The notes under the pieces are model-generated. The model saw only the letters and a program-made list of their open reading frames with translations, was not told the DNA's origin and searched no databases. The translations under genes and the position numbers were made by a program. A DNA stretch of 64,000 nt, from contig NZ_SDPQ02000003.1 of NCBI RefSeq assembly GCF_004134905.2, positions 744,001 through 808,000 on the forward strand, written 5' to 3'. Source of the stretch: Aeromicrobium ginsengisoli (GTDB taxonomy: Bacteria; Actinomycetota; Actinomycetes; Propionibacteriales; Nocardioidaceae). Below, piece after piece: positions 9,137 to 17,845 of this stretch. Each line of letters starts with the position of its first letter. Positions within the stretch are counted from its first letter, which is position 1.

Positions 9137-9196
9137 CCTTTCGACCAGCTCAAGGGGCGCGGGGCAGCGGTCTTGATCCTTGAGCCTGTCGAAAGG
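9137..9196. repeat. Inverted pair of TTGAGCNTGTCGAA repeats
   Basis: The left arm CCTTTCGACCAGCTCAAGG (9137-9155) and right arm CCTTGAGCCTGTCGAAAGG (9178-9196) are inverted copies with two mismatches over 19 bases, separated by 22 GC-rich bases. It begins three bases after the hydrolase stop codon. The stem could end transcription. The same repeat unit appears singly at 4937 and 40047. Confidence 0.75.
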
Positions 9197-9249
9197 GCGT
9201 CGACCCGACCCACCACCATGCTCAGGCCCTACCTGCGAAGATGGAAACC

Positions 9250-10035
9250 ATGCGTGTCGCACTGGTTCAGCTCGCTTCGGCGACCGACTCGGCGGCCAAC
9301 GTTGAAGACATCCGGTCTCAGACCGCAGCGCTCAGCCCCGCCGACGGACTCGACCTCGTGGTGCTCCCCGAGGCGTCGATGCATGACTTCGGATCAGCCG
9401 ACCATGACCTCGCCGCCGTTGCCGAGCCGCTCGACGGACCCTTCGTCGGGTTCCTCGGCGAGGAGGCTCGGCGCCTCGGAGCGACGCTCGTGGCGGGCAT
9501 GTTCGAGCGTACGGACGACCTGCCGTTCAACACGCTCGTCGTCGTCGGGCCCGACGGTGCCCTGCGTCAGACGTACCGGAAGATCCATCTCTACGACTCG
9601 TTCGGCTACAAGGAGTCCGACCGGCTGCGCGCCGGCGACATCGAGCCGGTCGTGCTCGACATCGCGGGCACGCCGGTGGGCCTGATGACGTGCTACGACC
9701 TGCGCTTCCCCGAGCACGCCCGCGCTCTGATTGACGCCGGCGCCGAGGCGATCGTGCTCCCGGCCGCGTGGGTCGCCGGCGATCGCAAGCTCGACCACTG
9801 GCGTACGCTCCTGGCGGCCCGGGCGATCGAGAACACCGTGTACGTCGCCGCTGCCGCCCAGGGTGGTGACCGCTACACCGGGCACTCCTTGGTTGTCGAT
9901 CCGTGGGGCTCTATCGTGGGCGAGGCGGTTTCGACCCCCGAGATCATCCGCGCCACCCTCGAGCCCGAGGTCGTGGCGCGTGCACGGGAGATCAACCCGT
10001 CCCTGGCCAATCGAAGGATCCGTACCAGCTCATGA
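9250..10035 (+). CDS. Carbon-nitrogen hydrolase (nitrilase superfamily)
   Basis: Nitrilase-superfamily amidase of about 261 residues. The Glu-Lys-Cys triad is visible as LVVLPEAS, YRKIHLYDSFGYKESDR and MTCYDLRFPEHAR. Such enzymes cleave omega-amides or related C-N bonds in the cytosol (Nit1/Nit2 branch); the precise amide is unknown. Start placed at the second ATG (MRVALVQLAS) because the family begins there; an ATG three codons earlier at 9241 is also possible. The stop overlaps the ATG of the next gene (ATGA), suggesting cotranscription. Confidence 0.88.
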   Translation: MRVALVQLASATDSAANVEDIRSQTAALSPADGLDLVVLPEASMHDFGSADHDLAAVAEPLDGPFVGFLGEEARRLGATLVAGMFERTDDLPFNTLVVVGPDGALRQTYRKIHLYDSFGYKESDRLRAGDIEPVVLDIAGTPVGLMTCYDLRFPEHARALIDAGAEAIVLPAAWVAGDRKLDHWRTLLAARAIENTVYVAAAAQGGDRYTGHSLVVDPWGSIVGEAVSTPEIIRATLEPEVVARAREINPSLANRRIRTSS

Positions 10036-11087
10036 GCCGTGCCCCCAAGGGTGGACGTCGTCGCCTCGACGCCTCCGTACCCCCGGAGTACGACCTCCCG
10101 ACCCGTGAGCCGCGCCTCGACTCGCCGCGGGCGGCCCGGTTCGTCATGGCGTTGGTGTTCATCGGCTGGGTCGCTGGGACCGTCGGTTCAGGCACCTCGA
10201 TCATCGCCGTGGACACGCCGCCGTGGATCGTACGTCCGTCGGCCGCGCTGCTGATGGTGGTGTTCGCGATCGGACTGACCCACCGGGGCGGCGGTCACAT
10301 GCGCATATGGCTGCCGATGACGGCGCTGCTGGGCGCACTCGCGGTGACGCTCGAGACCAACGTCCTGCTGGCGTCGGCGGCTGCGGTGACCGCGGTGCTG
10401 GCGTCGGTGTGGGCCGTGCTCGTCACGCGACCCGTCGCGACGGTGTTCGGTGCGATCCGTGAGTATTCGCTGGCACTGCTGGTCGCGCTGAGCGGCACGG
10501 TCGGCGTCGCGGCCTGGAACGCTCCGGTCAACTATCAGCGCTTCAACCTCATCGTGCTCACGGTCTCGCTGGGTCTGGCGATCACGCTCGTGTGGAACCT
10601 CGGCGCCGGCCTCCACGGCCTCGGCCGGCAGAACCTCGCGATCCTCCTCGGCGTCGCGGCCCTCGTGATGGTGGTGATCGCCTACAGCAGCTTCGTCCGC
10701 AGCCACGGCTCGCAGTCGCTCGTGCACGCCTTCACGGACATGGTCCTCTGGACCCGCCGCACGTTCCACGGTGCGCCTCGCCCGATCGAGGTGCTGATCG
10801 GCTTCCCGGCGCTCATCGTCGGTGTCGCGCTGCGGTCGAAGCGCCGCGAGGGCTGGTGGATCCTGGTGTTCGCCGTCATCGGCACCGCGGTCCTGACGAC
10901 CTCGCTCGTGTCGCCGGGTGCCTACCCGAAATACATCGCGCTCTCCACGCTCTACTCCGGTGTGCTCGGCCTGATCGTGGGCCTCGTGCTGCGTCGCCAG
11001 CTCCTCAAGGAGCCGTCGTCACGGGCCGCGCGAGCGATCGCCCCGGTCGTACGCGTGGAACCTCCCCGTTTCGCCGCGCTCAAGTAG
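10032..11087 (+). CDS. Multi-pass membrane protein of unknown function
   Basis: A 351-residue protein not recognised as a named family. The first ~35 residues are basic and cytosolic (RAPKGGRRRLDASVPPEYD). About ten hydrophobic segments follow, some separated by Arg-rich loops, and the C-terminal tail is short and basic. Start at ATG 10032 overlaps the amidase stop by four bases. The same frame is open upstream, but only inside the amidase gene. No catalytic motif is visible. Confidence 0.7.
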   Translation: MSRAPKGGRRRLDASVPPEYDLPTREPRLDSPRAARFVMALVFIGWVAGTVGSGTSIIAVDTPPWIVRPSAALLMVVFAIGLTHRGGGHMRIWLPMTALLGALAVTLETNVLLASAAAVTAVLASVWAVLVTRPVATVFGAIREYSLALLVALSGTVGVAAWNAPVNYQRFNLIVLTVSLGLAITLVWNLGAGLHGLGRQNLAILLGVAALVMVVIAYSSFVRSHGSQSLVHAFTDMVLWTRRTFHGAPRPIEVLIGFPALIVGVALRSKRREGWWILVFAVIGTAVLTTSLVSPGAYPKYIALSTLYSGVLGLIVGLVLRRQLLKEPSSRAARAIAPVVRVEPPRFAALK

Positions 11088-11129
11088 TGCGATAATCGAC
11101 GCGGCGCAGCGCCTCGGTGCTGCCACCCA

Positions 11130-11218
11130 GGAGGGGTGCCGGAGCGGCCGATCGGAAGCGCCTTGAAAGCGCTCGCTGGCAGCGATGTCAGCCGCGGGTT
11201 CGAATCCCGCCCCCTCTG
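11130..11218 (+). tRNA. tRNA-Ser (anticodon UGA)
   Basis: An 89-base class II tRNA with a long variable arm. The acceptor GGAGGGG pairs with CCCCTCT, ending in a G1-U72 wobble. The anticodon loop is CTTGAAA between AGCGC and GCGCT, giving anticodon UGA. The T arm is GCGGG-TTCGAAT-CCCGC. The CCA end is not encoded. Confidence 0.96.
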
Positions 11219-11219
11219 C

Positions 11220-11651
11220 TTGACGAACTATCGACTCGACCGCAGATTCGTGCTGCCCGCCGTCGGCATCAACGTGATCGTCGCCGGCGTCGCCGCGGCG
11301 CTGGCGTTCTTCCTGTCCTCGGTGACGGCGCTGGCCTGGATCTTCGGCGTCCTGGCCGTCGCCGCGCTGCTGAACGCCGCGCGGGTGTTCGCCCGCCCGC
11401 CCGTCGTCGCGCGTACGGATGCCAGTGCGCTGCGCGTCGGCGGACCGCTGACGGTGAAGCCGGTGGACGTGCAGTGGCTCGACGTCGAGGACGTCACGAT
11501 CGACCGTGGTCGCCTGTTCGTCGATCGCGGCAACGGCGAGGTGCTCGGTGTCCCGCTGGCGTACGTCGGCGGTCGCGCCACGGAGCTGCTCCGCGACATC
11601 TACGACCGGCTCAACGCCGCCAACGGCTACCGCCGCTTCGACCCGAGCTGA
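11220..11651 (+). CDS. Small two-helix membrane protein
   Basis: Protein of 143 residues, family not recognised. After a short basic N-terminus come two hydrophobic helices (residues ~10-32 and ~35-52), then a soluble domain with VDVQWLDVEDVTIDRGRLFV and GVPLAYVGGRATELLRD, which resembles small PH-like or YcxB-like membrane proteins. The TTG at 11220 lies one base after the tRNA; a GTG at 11250 is the alternative start, and neither has a clear ribosome site. A longer frame exists but would be read out of the tRNA. Converges with the large secreted gene, with adjacent stops. Confidence 0.6.
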   Translation: MTNYRLDRRFVLPAVGINVIVAGVAAALAFFLSSVTALAWIFGVLAVAALLNAARVFARPPVVARTDASALRVGGPLTVKPVDVQWLDVEDVTIDRGRLFVDRGNGEVLGVPLAYVGGRATELLRDIYDRLNAANGYRRFDPS

Positions 11652-13697
11652 CTACTTGACGTAGAGAGCGTGCGACGCCTGGTGGGTGAGGATCGTCGAG
11701 GTGGTGGGTTGGTAGACGCGGTAGGCCCAGTAGCCCTTCTTGCTGACCTTGACCGTGTACGAGCCGTAGCCATCCCGGTAGCTGACCCATCGCGAGGTGG
11801 TTGTCCCGGTGGGGTAGAGATAGTTGCCCCTCGGCTTGAGGCGCACCCAGCTGACATACACCCGACCGTCGGGCTTGCTGACTCCGACGACCGAGACCGA
11901 GAACGTGATCTTGAACCTGCGACCGCCGAGGGCTCTTGCTCGAGCCACGACATGGGACTTGCTCTTGACGACGTCGGACCGCGCCGAGATGTTGGAGACC
12001 GGAGTCAGGCCAGGGAAGGTGGCGGGTGGATTGATGGTCACCCGCACGGACACACGGGCGCCCGCGTCCTTGGCAGTGAGGACGTAGGAATACTTCGTCG
12101 CTCCGCTGATGGAGATCGTCTTGCCGCTCTTGGTGCGCAGCCATTGGTACGACGGCGGGATGTCGGAGTGATTCGTGGCGATGCCCGTCGCGGTCATGCG
12201 GGTGCCGACCAGCGGCTTGCCGTGGATGTACGGCCCCAGGCCGGCGACCATCGGGGCGTCGGCCAGGGTGGCGTCGACGCCAGACGTGGTCTCGCCGAGT
12301 GTGGCCTCGGTGGCGATTGCGTGCTCGAAGTCGGGAGCGTCACCTGACCACTCTCCGACGAATTGCGGGACCTCCTTGCCGGCCACGGTCACGCTCTCGG
12401 GCGTGAAGCGGAGCTTGACCGGGCCTTCGATCGAGTGGATCGAGTACGTTCCGTCCGACCGCGTGTTCACCGTCCGGATCACAGGATCGTTGCCGCTAGC
12501 GGTGTCGGACCCGTCCACGAGGTCGACCGTCGTGTCGGCGATCGGGTTGCCTCGTCCGTCAGTCACCCGGCCGGTGATGGTGCCACCGGCGGGCCGCACG
12601 TGCGCCTCGTCGATGTTGCCAATGATCCGGCTGTCGACACAGACGTTGCCAGCCGTAGCCAGATCGGTGCCGCGGTAGGCGCCTGACGTGTACGACCTCG
12701 ACGCCACCGAACCATCAGGGCTGTCGTTGACCGTGACGCGATAGACGCCGCTGGGCAGGGACTTCTCGTAGTCGCCCTTCGACAGCCCGTCGTTCGCGGA
12801 GTTGGTGCCGTCTGAGGTCGTGGTCTCCCCGGTCAGCACCCACGGGCCGTCGTCGCCGCCTGACTCCGAGCGGTAGAACCGCACGACGAGTCCCGCGATG
12901 TCTTGGCCAGTTGACTCGGTGTCGACACCACCGCGAATCCGTCCGTTGGAGGTCTCGTCGAACTCTTGCTGCAGGAAGATGTCCGGTCCGACGGTGTTGC
13001 CCTCCTGGGGGATGGTGAAGGCCGTGGCCGTGTCGAAGCTGTCGCCGCCCACCCATTGGCTCGCGTGGGCCGGTGACACGATCTTGAACTTGGTCGGCCC
13101 CTCGAACGCCCACCCCGTGTACTCGTTCCCCCAGAACCCGCGCCACACCGAGGCATGGGCCGGATCGGGGTCGTCGGCGGCGTACGCCTCGACCGTCGGG
13201 GGTTCCGTGTAGTTGGAGCAGATGTCGCTGTACGCGCCGTGGATGTAGCCGGCCCGCTTGGGGAGGGCGGTGGCGCCGAAGTAGCGGCCGCTGTCGGTGA
13301 TCGTGAACGTCGTGTCTCCGGCGTTGTACCAGGCGGTGTCGACCCAGTCGTACGGGGCGTAGACCTTCCAGTTGAGGGTTCCGTCGTCGAACTCGTTGAA
13401 GGTGATGCGGTACGTGCCCGGCTCGAGCCATGCGGAGTAGTCGCCGGTGGAGGCAGTCGGAGATTGGGTGGCGTTCGTCGTCGTGGTCTCGCTGAGCTCC
13501 CACGGGCCGGACTCGTCTCCTGTGGTCGACCGGTAGAAGCGCACGGCGATGTTTGCGACGTTCACGGTGCCGGTCACCTTGTACTTCCCCGCGGGGTCCT
13601 CCGCACTCGACGGCGACGACGTCAGGACGACCAGCCCGAGGACGAGCAGGAGTGAGGAGAGGGCCGCGAGGGCGCGGCGAAGGGGATGGGTGAGCAC
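11652..13697 (-). CDS. Large secreted protein with carboxypeptidase-regulatory-like repeats
   Basis: A 681-residue exported protein. GTG start, then MLTHPLRRALAALSSLLLVL and ...SPSSAEDPAG, a clear signal peptide. Two related modules (residues ~40-110 and ~265-330) share VRFYRS..GD..GPW.L..ETTT and a later TYR or VYR strand. Next is a carboxypeptidase-regulatory-like domain (GGTITGRVTDGRGNPIADT), and then a region with SYQWLRTKSGKTISISGAT, an Ig-like module frequent in actinobacterial surface proteins. No enzyme motif is seen; probably extracellular and structural or adhesive. It is flanked on both sides by tRNA-Ser genes. Confidence 0.75.
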   Translation of the reverse strand: MLTHPLRRALAALSSLLLVLGLVVLTSSPSSAEDPAGKYKVTGTVNVANIAVRFYRSTTGDESGPWELSETTTTNATQSPTASTGDYSAWLEPGTYRITFNEFDDGTLNWKVYAPYDWVDTAWYNAGDTTFTITDSGRYFGATALPKRAGYIHGAYSDICSNYTEPPTVEAYAADDPDPAHASVWRGFWGNEYTGWAFEGPTKFKIVSPAHASQWVGGDSFDTATAFTIPQEGNTVGPDIFLQQEFDETSNGRIRGGVDTESTGQDIAGLVVRFYRSESGGDDGPWVLTGETTTSDGTNSANDGLSKGDYEKSLPSGVYRVTVNDSPDGSVASRSYTSGAYRGTDLATAGNVCVDSRIIGNIDEAHVRPAGGTITGRVTDGRGNPIADTTVDLVDGSDTASGNDPVIRTVNTRSDGTYSIHSIEGPVKLRFTPESVTVAGKEVPQFVGEWSGDAPDFEHAIATEATLGETTSGVDATLADAPMVAGLGPYIHGKPLVGTRMTATGIATNHSDIPPSYQWLRTKSGKTISISGATKYSYVLTAKDAGARVSVRVTINPPATFPGLTPVSNISARSDVVKSKSHVVARARALGGRRFKITFSVSVVGVSKPDGRVYVSWVRLKPRGNYLYPTGTTTSRWVSYRDGYGSYTVKVSKKGYWAYRVYQPTTSTILTHQASHALYVK

Positions 13698-13853
13698 GAC
13701 AGCGGGGCCTTCCGAGACCGAGGCCGAGACGGGCTGTCCGGGCTCCGAGAAACTCTATAGATCCATCGCGGAGCGCGAGGGAGAATGCCCGATTCGTCGG
13801 ACGGGCGGCGCGGTCGGTATCCTGTTCCGGTTGCCGGTTTCGATCGGCGGCGG

Positions 13854-13940
13854 GGAGGTGTCGCATAGTGGCCTAGTGCGCCCGCCTGCTAAGCGGGTTG
13901 AGGTTTAAACCTCTCGCGAGTTCAAATCTCGCCACCTCCG
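13854..13940 (+). tRNA. tRNA-Ser (anticodon GCU)
   Basis: An 87-base class II tRNA. The acceptor GGAGGTG pairs with CACCTCC, with discriminator G and no encoded CCA. The anticodon loop CTGCTAA lies between CCCGC and GCGGG, giving GCU. The variable arm is TTGAGGTTTAAACCTCT and the T arm CGCGA-GTTCAAA-TCTCG. A strong hairpin terminator follows. Confidence 0.96.
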
Positions 13941-13965
13941 CCGCAACGTGACAAGCACGAATCGA

Positions 13966-13998
13966 AGAGACCAGCCACGCAACGTGGCTGGTCTCTTT
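13966..13998 (+). terminator. Intrinsic terminator after tRNA-Ser(GCU)
   Basis: Perfect 14-base stem AGAGACCAGCCACG / CGTGGCTGGTCTCT with a three-base loop CAA, followed by TT. It sits 25 bases after the tRNA. Confidence 0.85.
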
Positions 13999-14086
13999 GC
14001 GTGGTGACAACAGAGGAGCTCGCTCCGCCGCCGGCGAGACGACCACCTCGCGAGTGGAAGGCGCAAGCAAACCCGCGACCACCCCA

Positions 14087-14102
14087 TGTGACTGCGGTCA
14101 CA
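14087..14102. promoter_or_regulatory. CRP/GlxR-type operator TGTGA-N6-TCACA
   Basis: TGTGACTGCGGTCACA is a perfect match to the CRP-family consensus TGTGA-N6-TCACA. Its centre is about 60 bases upstream of the ugd start, a spacing compatible with activation if transcription starts near the GTG. The window encodes a CRP-family regulator at 36149-36811, although the binding factor could also be a GlxR-like protein elsewhere. Confidence 0.7.
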
Positions 14103-14154
14103 CGCCTCCCCCACCCGTATCCGGAATCCCGCGTTCACCGATTGGTAGCCTCCT

Positions 14155-15477
14155 GTGGTGCGCATTTCGGTCATCGGTTGCGGCTACCTCGGCGCCGTCC
14201 ATGCGGCGTGCATGGCAAAGCTCGGTCACGTCGTCACAGGGTTCGACGTCGACAAGGAGAAGATCGACGCGCTCCGGCGCGGCGAGGCGCCGTTCTTCGA
14301 GCCGGGACTTCCCGCCCTGCTGACCGAGGTCATGGCGACGGGCCGACTGTCGTTCTCGGACGACCCGGCCGCGGTCGCCGGCAGCAACGTGCACTTCGTC
14401 TGCGTCGGCACCCCCCAGGTCTCCGACGGCAACGCCGCCGACATGACGTACGTCGACGCTGCGGTCACGTCATTGCTGCCGCACCTGGCCGACGGCGACC
14501 TCGTCGTCGGCAAGTCGACCGTGCCGGTGGGCAGTGCTGAGCGCCTGGCCGAGCAGATCGCCTCGACCAGCCCCGGCGCGACGCTGGTGTGGAACCCGGA
14601 GTTCCTCCGCGAGGGCTTCGCGGTCAAGGACACCCTGCACCCCGACCGTCTGGTCTACGGGGTCCCCGAGGGTGACGCGGGCGCCCGCGCAGTCGAGATC
14701 CTCGACGAGGTCTACGCCGGTCCGATCGCCGAGGGCACGCCGCGGATCGTCAGCGACTACGCGACGGCGCAGCTCGTCAAGGTCGCGGCCAACTCCTTCC
14801 TGGCCACCAAGATCTCGTTCATCAACGCGATGGCCGAGCTGTGCGAGGCGACCGGCGCCGACGTGACACACCTCGCCGAGGCGATCGGTCACGACGAGCG
14901 CATCGGCCGTCGCTTCCTCAACGCCGGCCTGGGCTTCGGTGGCGGCTGCCTGCCCAAGGACATCCGCGCCTTCATGGCCCGTGCCGACGAGCTGGGCGTC
15001 GACCAGGCACTGAGCTTCCTCCGCGAGGTCGACGCCATCAACCTGCGTCGCCGCAGCCGCATGGTGACCCTGGCCAGCGAAGAGCTGGATGGCACCCTCG
15101 AGGGCCGCCGCATCGCCGTGCTGGGCGCGTCGTTCAAGCCGAACAGCGATGACGTCCGCGACTCTCCCGCGCTCGACGTCGCGGCCAAGCTGCGCGAGCT
15201 GGGCGCCCAGGTCGTGGTCACCGATCCCGAGGCCAACGCCAACGCCAAGGCGCGTCAGCCGCAGCTCGTGTTCGTCGAGTCGGCCGAGGACGCCGTCGTC
15301 GATGCCGAGCTCGTACTGCTGTTGACCGAGTGGCCCGAGTTCGTCCAGCTCGACCCGGTCGCGCTCGCCAAGCTGGTCGACAGTCCTCGTATGCTCGACG
15401 GCCGCAATGCGCTCGATCCGTCGGCGTGGCGCGACGCCGGGTGGACGTATCGTGCGTTGGGTCGCGGAAAGCACTGA
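14155..15477 (+). CDS. ugd: UDP-glucose 6-dehydrogenase
   Basis: A 440-residue UDP-glucose/GDP-mannose dehydrogenase. The NAD loop is VIGCGYLGAVHAACMAKLGH at the N-terminus; the catalytic region GLGFGGGCLPKDIRAF carries the nucleophilic Cys; the C-terminal UDP-binding domain includes LGASFKPNSDDVRDSPALDV. It oxidises UDP-glucose to UDP-glucuronate with two NAD+, supplying an acidic sugar for the polysaccharide made by the genes downstream. Two tandem GTG codons (14155, 14158) could start it. It lies 106 bases ahead of the wzz-like gene and behind a CRP-type operator. Confidence 0.95.
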   Translation: MVRISVIGCGYLGAVHAACMAKLGHVVTGFDVDKEKIDALRRGEAPFFEPGLPALLTEVMATGRLSFSDDPAAVAGSNVHFVCVGTPQVSDGNAADMTYVDAAVTSLLPHLADGDLVVGKSTVPVGSAERLAEQIASTSPGATLVWNPEFLREGFAVKDTLHPDRLVYGVPEGDAGARAVEILDEVYAGPIAEGTPRIVSDYATAQLVKVAANSFLATKISFINAMAELCEATGADVTHLAEAIGHDERIGRRFLNAGLGFGGGCLPKDIRAFMARADELGVDQALSFLREVDAINLRRRSRMVTLASEELDGTLEGRRIAVLGASFKPNSDDVRDSPALDVAAKLRELGAQVVVTDPEANANAKARQPQLVFVESAEDAVVDAELVLLLTEWPEFVQLDPVALAKLVDSPRMLDGRNALDPSAWRDAGWTYRALGRGKH

Positions 15478-15583
15478 AAGCGCTGCTCCACCGGCCTGCG
15501 GGTCGTGGCTCACCGGACCGCGAGCCTCATAGAGTGAGGTAGTCCAGCACGACCGGATCGTCACAGAGCAACAGGAGTCACAG

Positions 15584-16213
15584 GTGCACCCATACGACTA
15601 CTTCCACGCCCTTCGGCGTGGCTGGCCGATCCTGGTGGTCGCCACGATCTGTGGACTCCTCGCTGCCATTGCGCTGTCCGCCCTGACCACGACGCAGTAC
15701 ACCGCGACGACGAGGATCTACTTCACGGCGTCGGGCGGCGCCAAGGGTGAGGACCTCTCCAACGCAGCGCAGTATGCGCTGGCGCGCGTCCAGGGCTTCG
15801 ACGCACTGGCCCGCTCGAGCACGGTCCTGGATCCGGTCGCCGCCGAGAGCGGGGGCACCGTCTCCGCCGGGCAGCTCGCGGGTCAGGTCTCGGTGAGCAC
15901 GAGCATGACGACGACGATGGTCGACGTGTCGGTCGCCGACACCTCAGCCAAGCGCGCCGCGACACTCTCCGAAGCAGTGAGCACGTCCCTCATCAAGGAG
16001 GTCGACGTGCTCGAACGGCCCTCCAAGGACTCGCCGGCTTCCATGACCGGGACCATCGTGAGTCCCGCGCAGGTGCCCTCGGCGCCCAGCTCGCCCAACT
16101 GGACGGTCAACCTGCTCGCCGGCCTCGTGATTGGCGCCATGATCGGGTCCGGCGTGGTGGCGACCAGAGAGTTCAGCGCGAGAGCCCGCGTCTCGGACCG
16201 CGCGGGGACGTGA
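15584..16213 (+). CDS. Wzz/YveK-type polysaccharide chain-length protein
   Basis: Protein of 209 residues with two membrane helices (residues ~14-35 and ~172-195) enclosing an extracytoplasmic domain, the layout of Wzz/CapA-type copolymerases. N-terminal MHPYDYFHALRRGWPILVV and the proline-rich PAQVPSAPSSPNW before the second helix are typical. No C-terminal tyrosine-kinase domain is present, so a separate kinase or none would be used. GTG start with AGGAG nearby upstream. First gene of a tightly packed polysaccharide run. Confidence 0.8.
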   Translation: MHPYDYFHALRRGWPILVVATICGLLAAIALSALTTTQYTATTRIYFTASGGAKGEDLSNAAQYALARVQGFDALARSSTVLDPVAAESGGTVSAGQLAGQVSVSTSMTTTMVDVSVADTSAKRAATLSEAVSTSLIKEVDVLERPSKDSPASMTGTIVSPAQVPSAPSSPNWTVNLLAGLVIGAMIGSGVVATREFSARARVSDRAGT

Positions 16214-16217
16214 TCCG

Positions 16218-16757
16218 ATGTCCAGGCCGCGTCGCATCTGGGCACATCTCGGTGACGTCTTCTACAACACCGTCATCACGTACGTGCCGTCCCATCGCCT
16301 GCGCATCGGCGCACTCCGGCTGTGGGGCGCGACGGTCGGCCGCGACTGCTCCGTGCTGCGTGGCACGACCGTGCTGGGCATCGGCAACCTTCGTGTCGGT
16401 GAGGCGGTCTCGATCGGCTTCCGCTGCGTCCTGGACGCCCGCGGGGGCCTGACGATCGGCTCGAACACCGTGATCGCCAGCGACACCCACTTCATCTCTG
16501 CCTTCCATGACGTCCATGCGCCGGACTTCGCGGCGATCCTGCAGCCGATCGTGGTCGAGGACTACGTGTGGCTGGCGGTGCGTACGACCGTGCTGTGCGG
16601 TGTGACGATCGGCCGGGGCGCTGTCGTCTCGGCGTGCTCACTCGTCCGTCAGGACGTACCGGCGATGGACATCGTCGCGGGCGTGCCCGCCGTCTCGGTC
16701 GGCACCCGCCGCTCGACCCTCGACTACCGCCCGGTCTTCCGGCCGCTGTTCTTCTGA
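16218..16757 (+). CDS. Left-handed beta-helix acetyltransferase
   Basis: A 179-residue hexapeptide-repeat O-acetyltransferase of the WcaF/maltose-acetyltransferase type. Repeats such as LTIGSNTVIASDTHFIS and VTIGRGAVVSACSLV build the helix, and DTHFISAFHDVH holds the probable catalytic His. It likely acetylates a sugar of the repeat unit using acetyl-CoA in the cytosol. Starts five bases after the wzz-like stop. Confidence 0.85.
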   Translation: MSRPRRIWAHLGDVFYNTVITYVPSHRLRIGALRLWGATVGRDCSVLRGTTVLGIGNLRVGEAVSIGFRCVLDARGGLTIGSNTVIASDTHFISAFHDVHAPDFAAILQPIVVEDYVWLAVRTTVLCGVTIGRGAVVSACSLVRQDVPAMDIVAGVPAVSVGTRRSTLDYRPVFRPLFF

Positions 16758-16765
16758 GACGCCGC

Positions 16766-17845
16766 GTGCCCGACCTGGCGAGCGCCACGCTCCTCTACCT
16801 TGCGCCCCGCGGTGGGACGTCAGGCGTCGGCGATCACGCGGACGACTTCGTCGCCGCCGTCTCGCCGCACCTCGGCGAGGTCGTCGAGCTCCGGCACGGC
16901 CCGCCGCGCGAGGACGGAGTGCGCGACGTCCTGCGCATCAGGCGCGCCCTCCGGACCGCCATCAACGAGCGTCGCGGCCGCCCCGTCATCGTCCACGCTG
17001 AGCTGAGCGGGGGCTCGCTGGCCGGGTTGTGGGCCGCAGCCGGGGTCGAGGCGTCGGTCCGCACGGCGACGCTGCACGACCCGCCGCGTCCGGTCTGGTA
17101 TCCGTTCCTGACCAAGGGCCTGGCTCGGAGCCGGTATGCCGTGCACGGCGCGCACCTGCCCCTCAACCGACTGACGGCGCGCATGGAGCGCCGCCTGATG
17201 CGGCACGTCGAGACGTTCGCGCTCAGCGCCGAGGGCGTCGAGGTGATGGCAGCCGCGGGAGTGGGCTCGTCGCAGACCGAGAGCCACTTGATCGTTCCGG
17301 AACGCCCGGCGCTGCCGCCGGCTGCCGAGCGCCCACGAGCGGTCGGCCTGTTCGGCCACGTCTACCGCGGCAAGGGGTTCGAGCACCTCCTCGCGATCCG
17401 CCGGACCCTCGATCCCGGCATCGCGCTGCGGGTCGCCGGGCGTGGCACGGCGGACCTTCCCCACACGCCGGGCGTCGAGATCCTCGGCGAGGTCGAGGGC
17501 GAGGCGGAGGATGCGTTCTTTGCCTCCGTGCGCGCGCTGCTGCTGCCGTACGAGCGCCGCTACGTCTACGGCAGCGAGGTGTTCCCCGCGTCGAGCGTGC
17601 TGATGCGGGCAGTCGCCTATCGGACGCCGTCGCTGGGGTCGGCCGTGGGACCGTTGACCGGCGCCGCTCGTGCCGGAGCGACGATCGCCCTCGACGGTGA
17701 CGGCTCGGACATCGCCGCTGCCGCCAGCCACCTCGTCGACGATCCCGCGGCGCTGCAGGCCGCCACCGACGACCTCGACCGGTTCGCGGCGACGCAGACC
17801 GTCGAGTCCGCCATCGCGCCCTACCTGCAGGCGTGGTCCCGATGA
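16766..17845 (+). CDS. Glycosyltransferase (GT-B, family 4-like)
   Basis: Protein of 359 residues. N-terminal LLYLAPRGGTSGVGDHADDF is typical of GT-B family 4-like enzymes, and RAVGLFGHVYRGKGFEHLLAI begins the C-terminal nucleotide-sugar domain; the usual EX7E stretch is degenerate. Probably adds a sugar to the lipid-linked repeat unit. GTG at 16766 chosen, eight bases after the acetyltransferase stop; the frame is open further upstream but only inside that gene. Stop overlaps the flippase ATG. Confidence 0.8.
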   Translation: MPDLASATLLYLAPRGGTSGVGDHADDFVAAVSPHLGEVVELRHGPPREDGVRDVLRIRRALRTAINERRGRPVIVHAELSGGSLAGLWAAAGVEASVRTATLHDPPRPVWYPFLTKGLARSRYAVHGAHLPLNRLTARMERRLMRHVETFALSAEGVEVMAAAGVGSSQTESHLIVPERPALPPAAERPRAVGLFGHVYRGKGFEHLLAIRRTLDPGIALRVAGRGTADLPHTPGVEILGEVEGEAEDAFFASVRALLLPYERRYVYGSEVFPASSVLMRAVAYRTPSLGSAVGPLTGAARAGATIALDGDGSDIAAAASHLVDDPAALQAATDDLDRFAATQTVESAIAPYLQAWSR

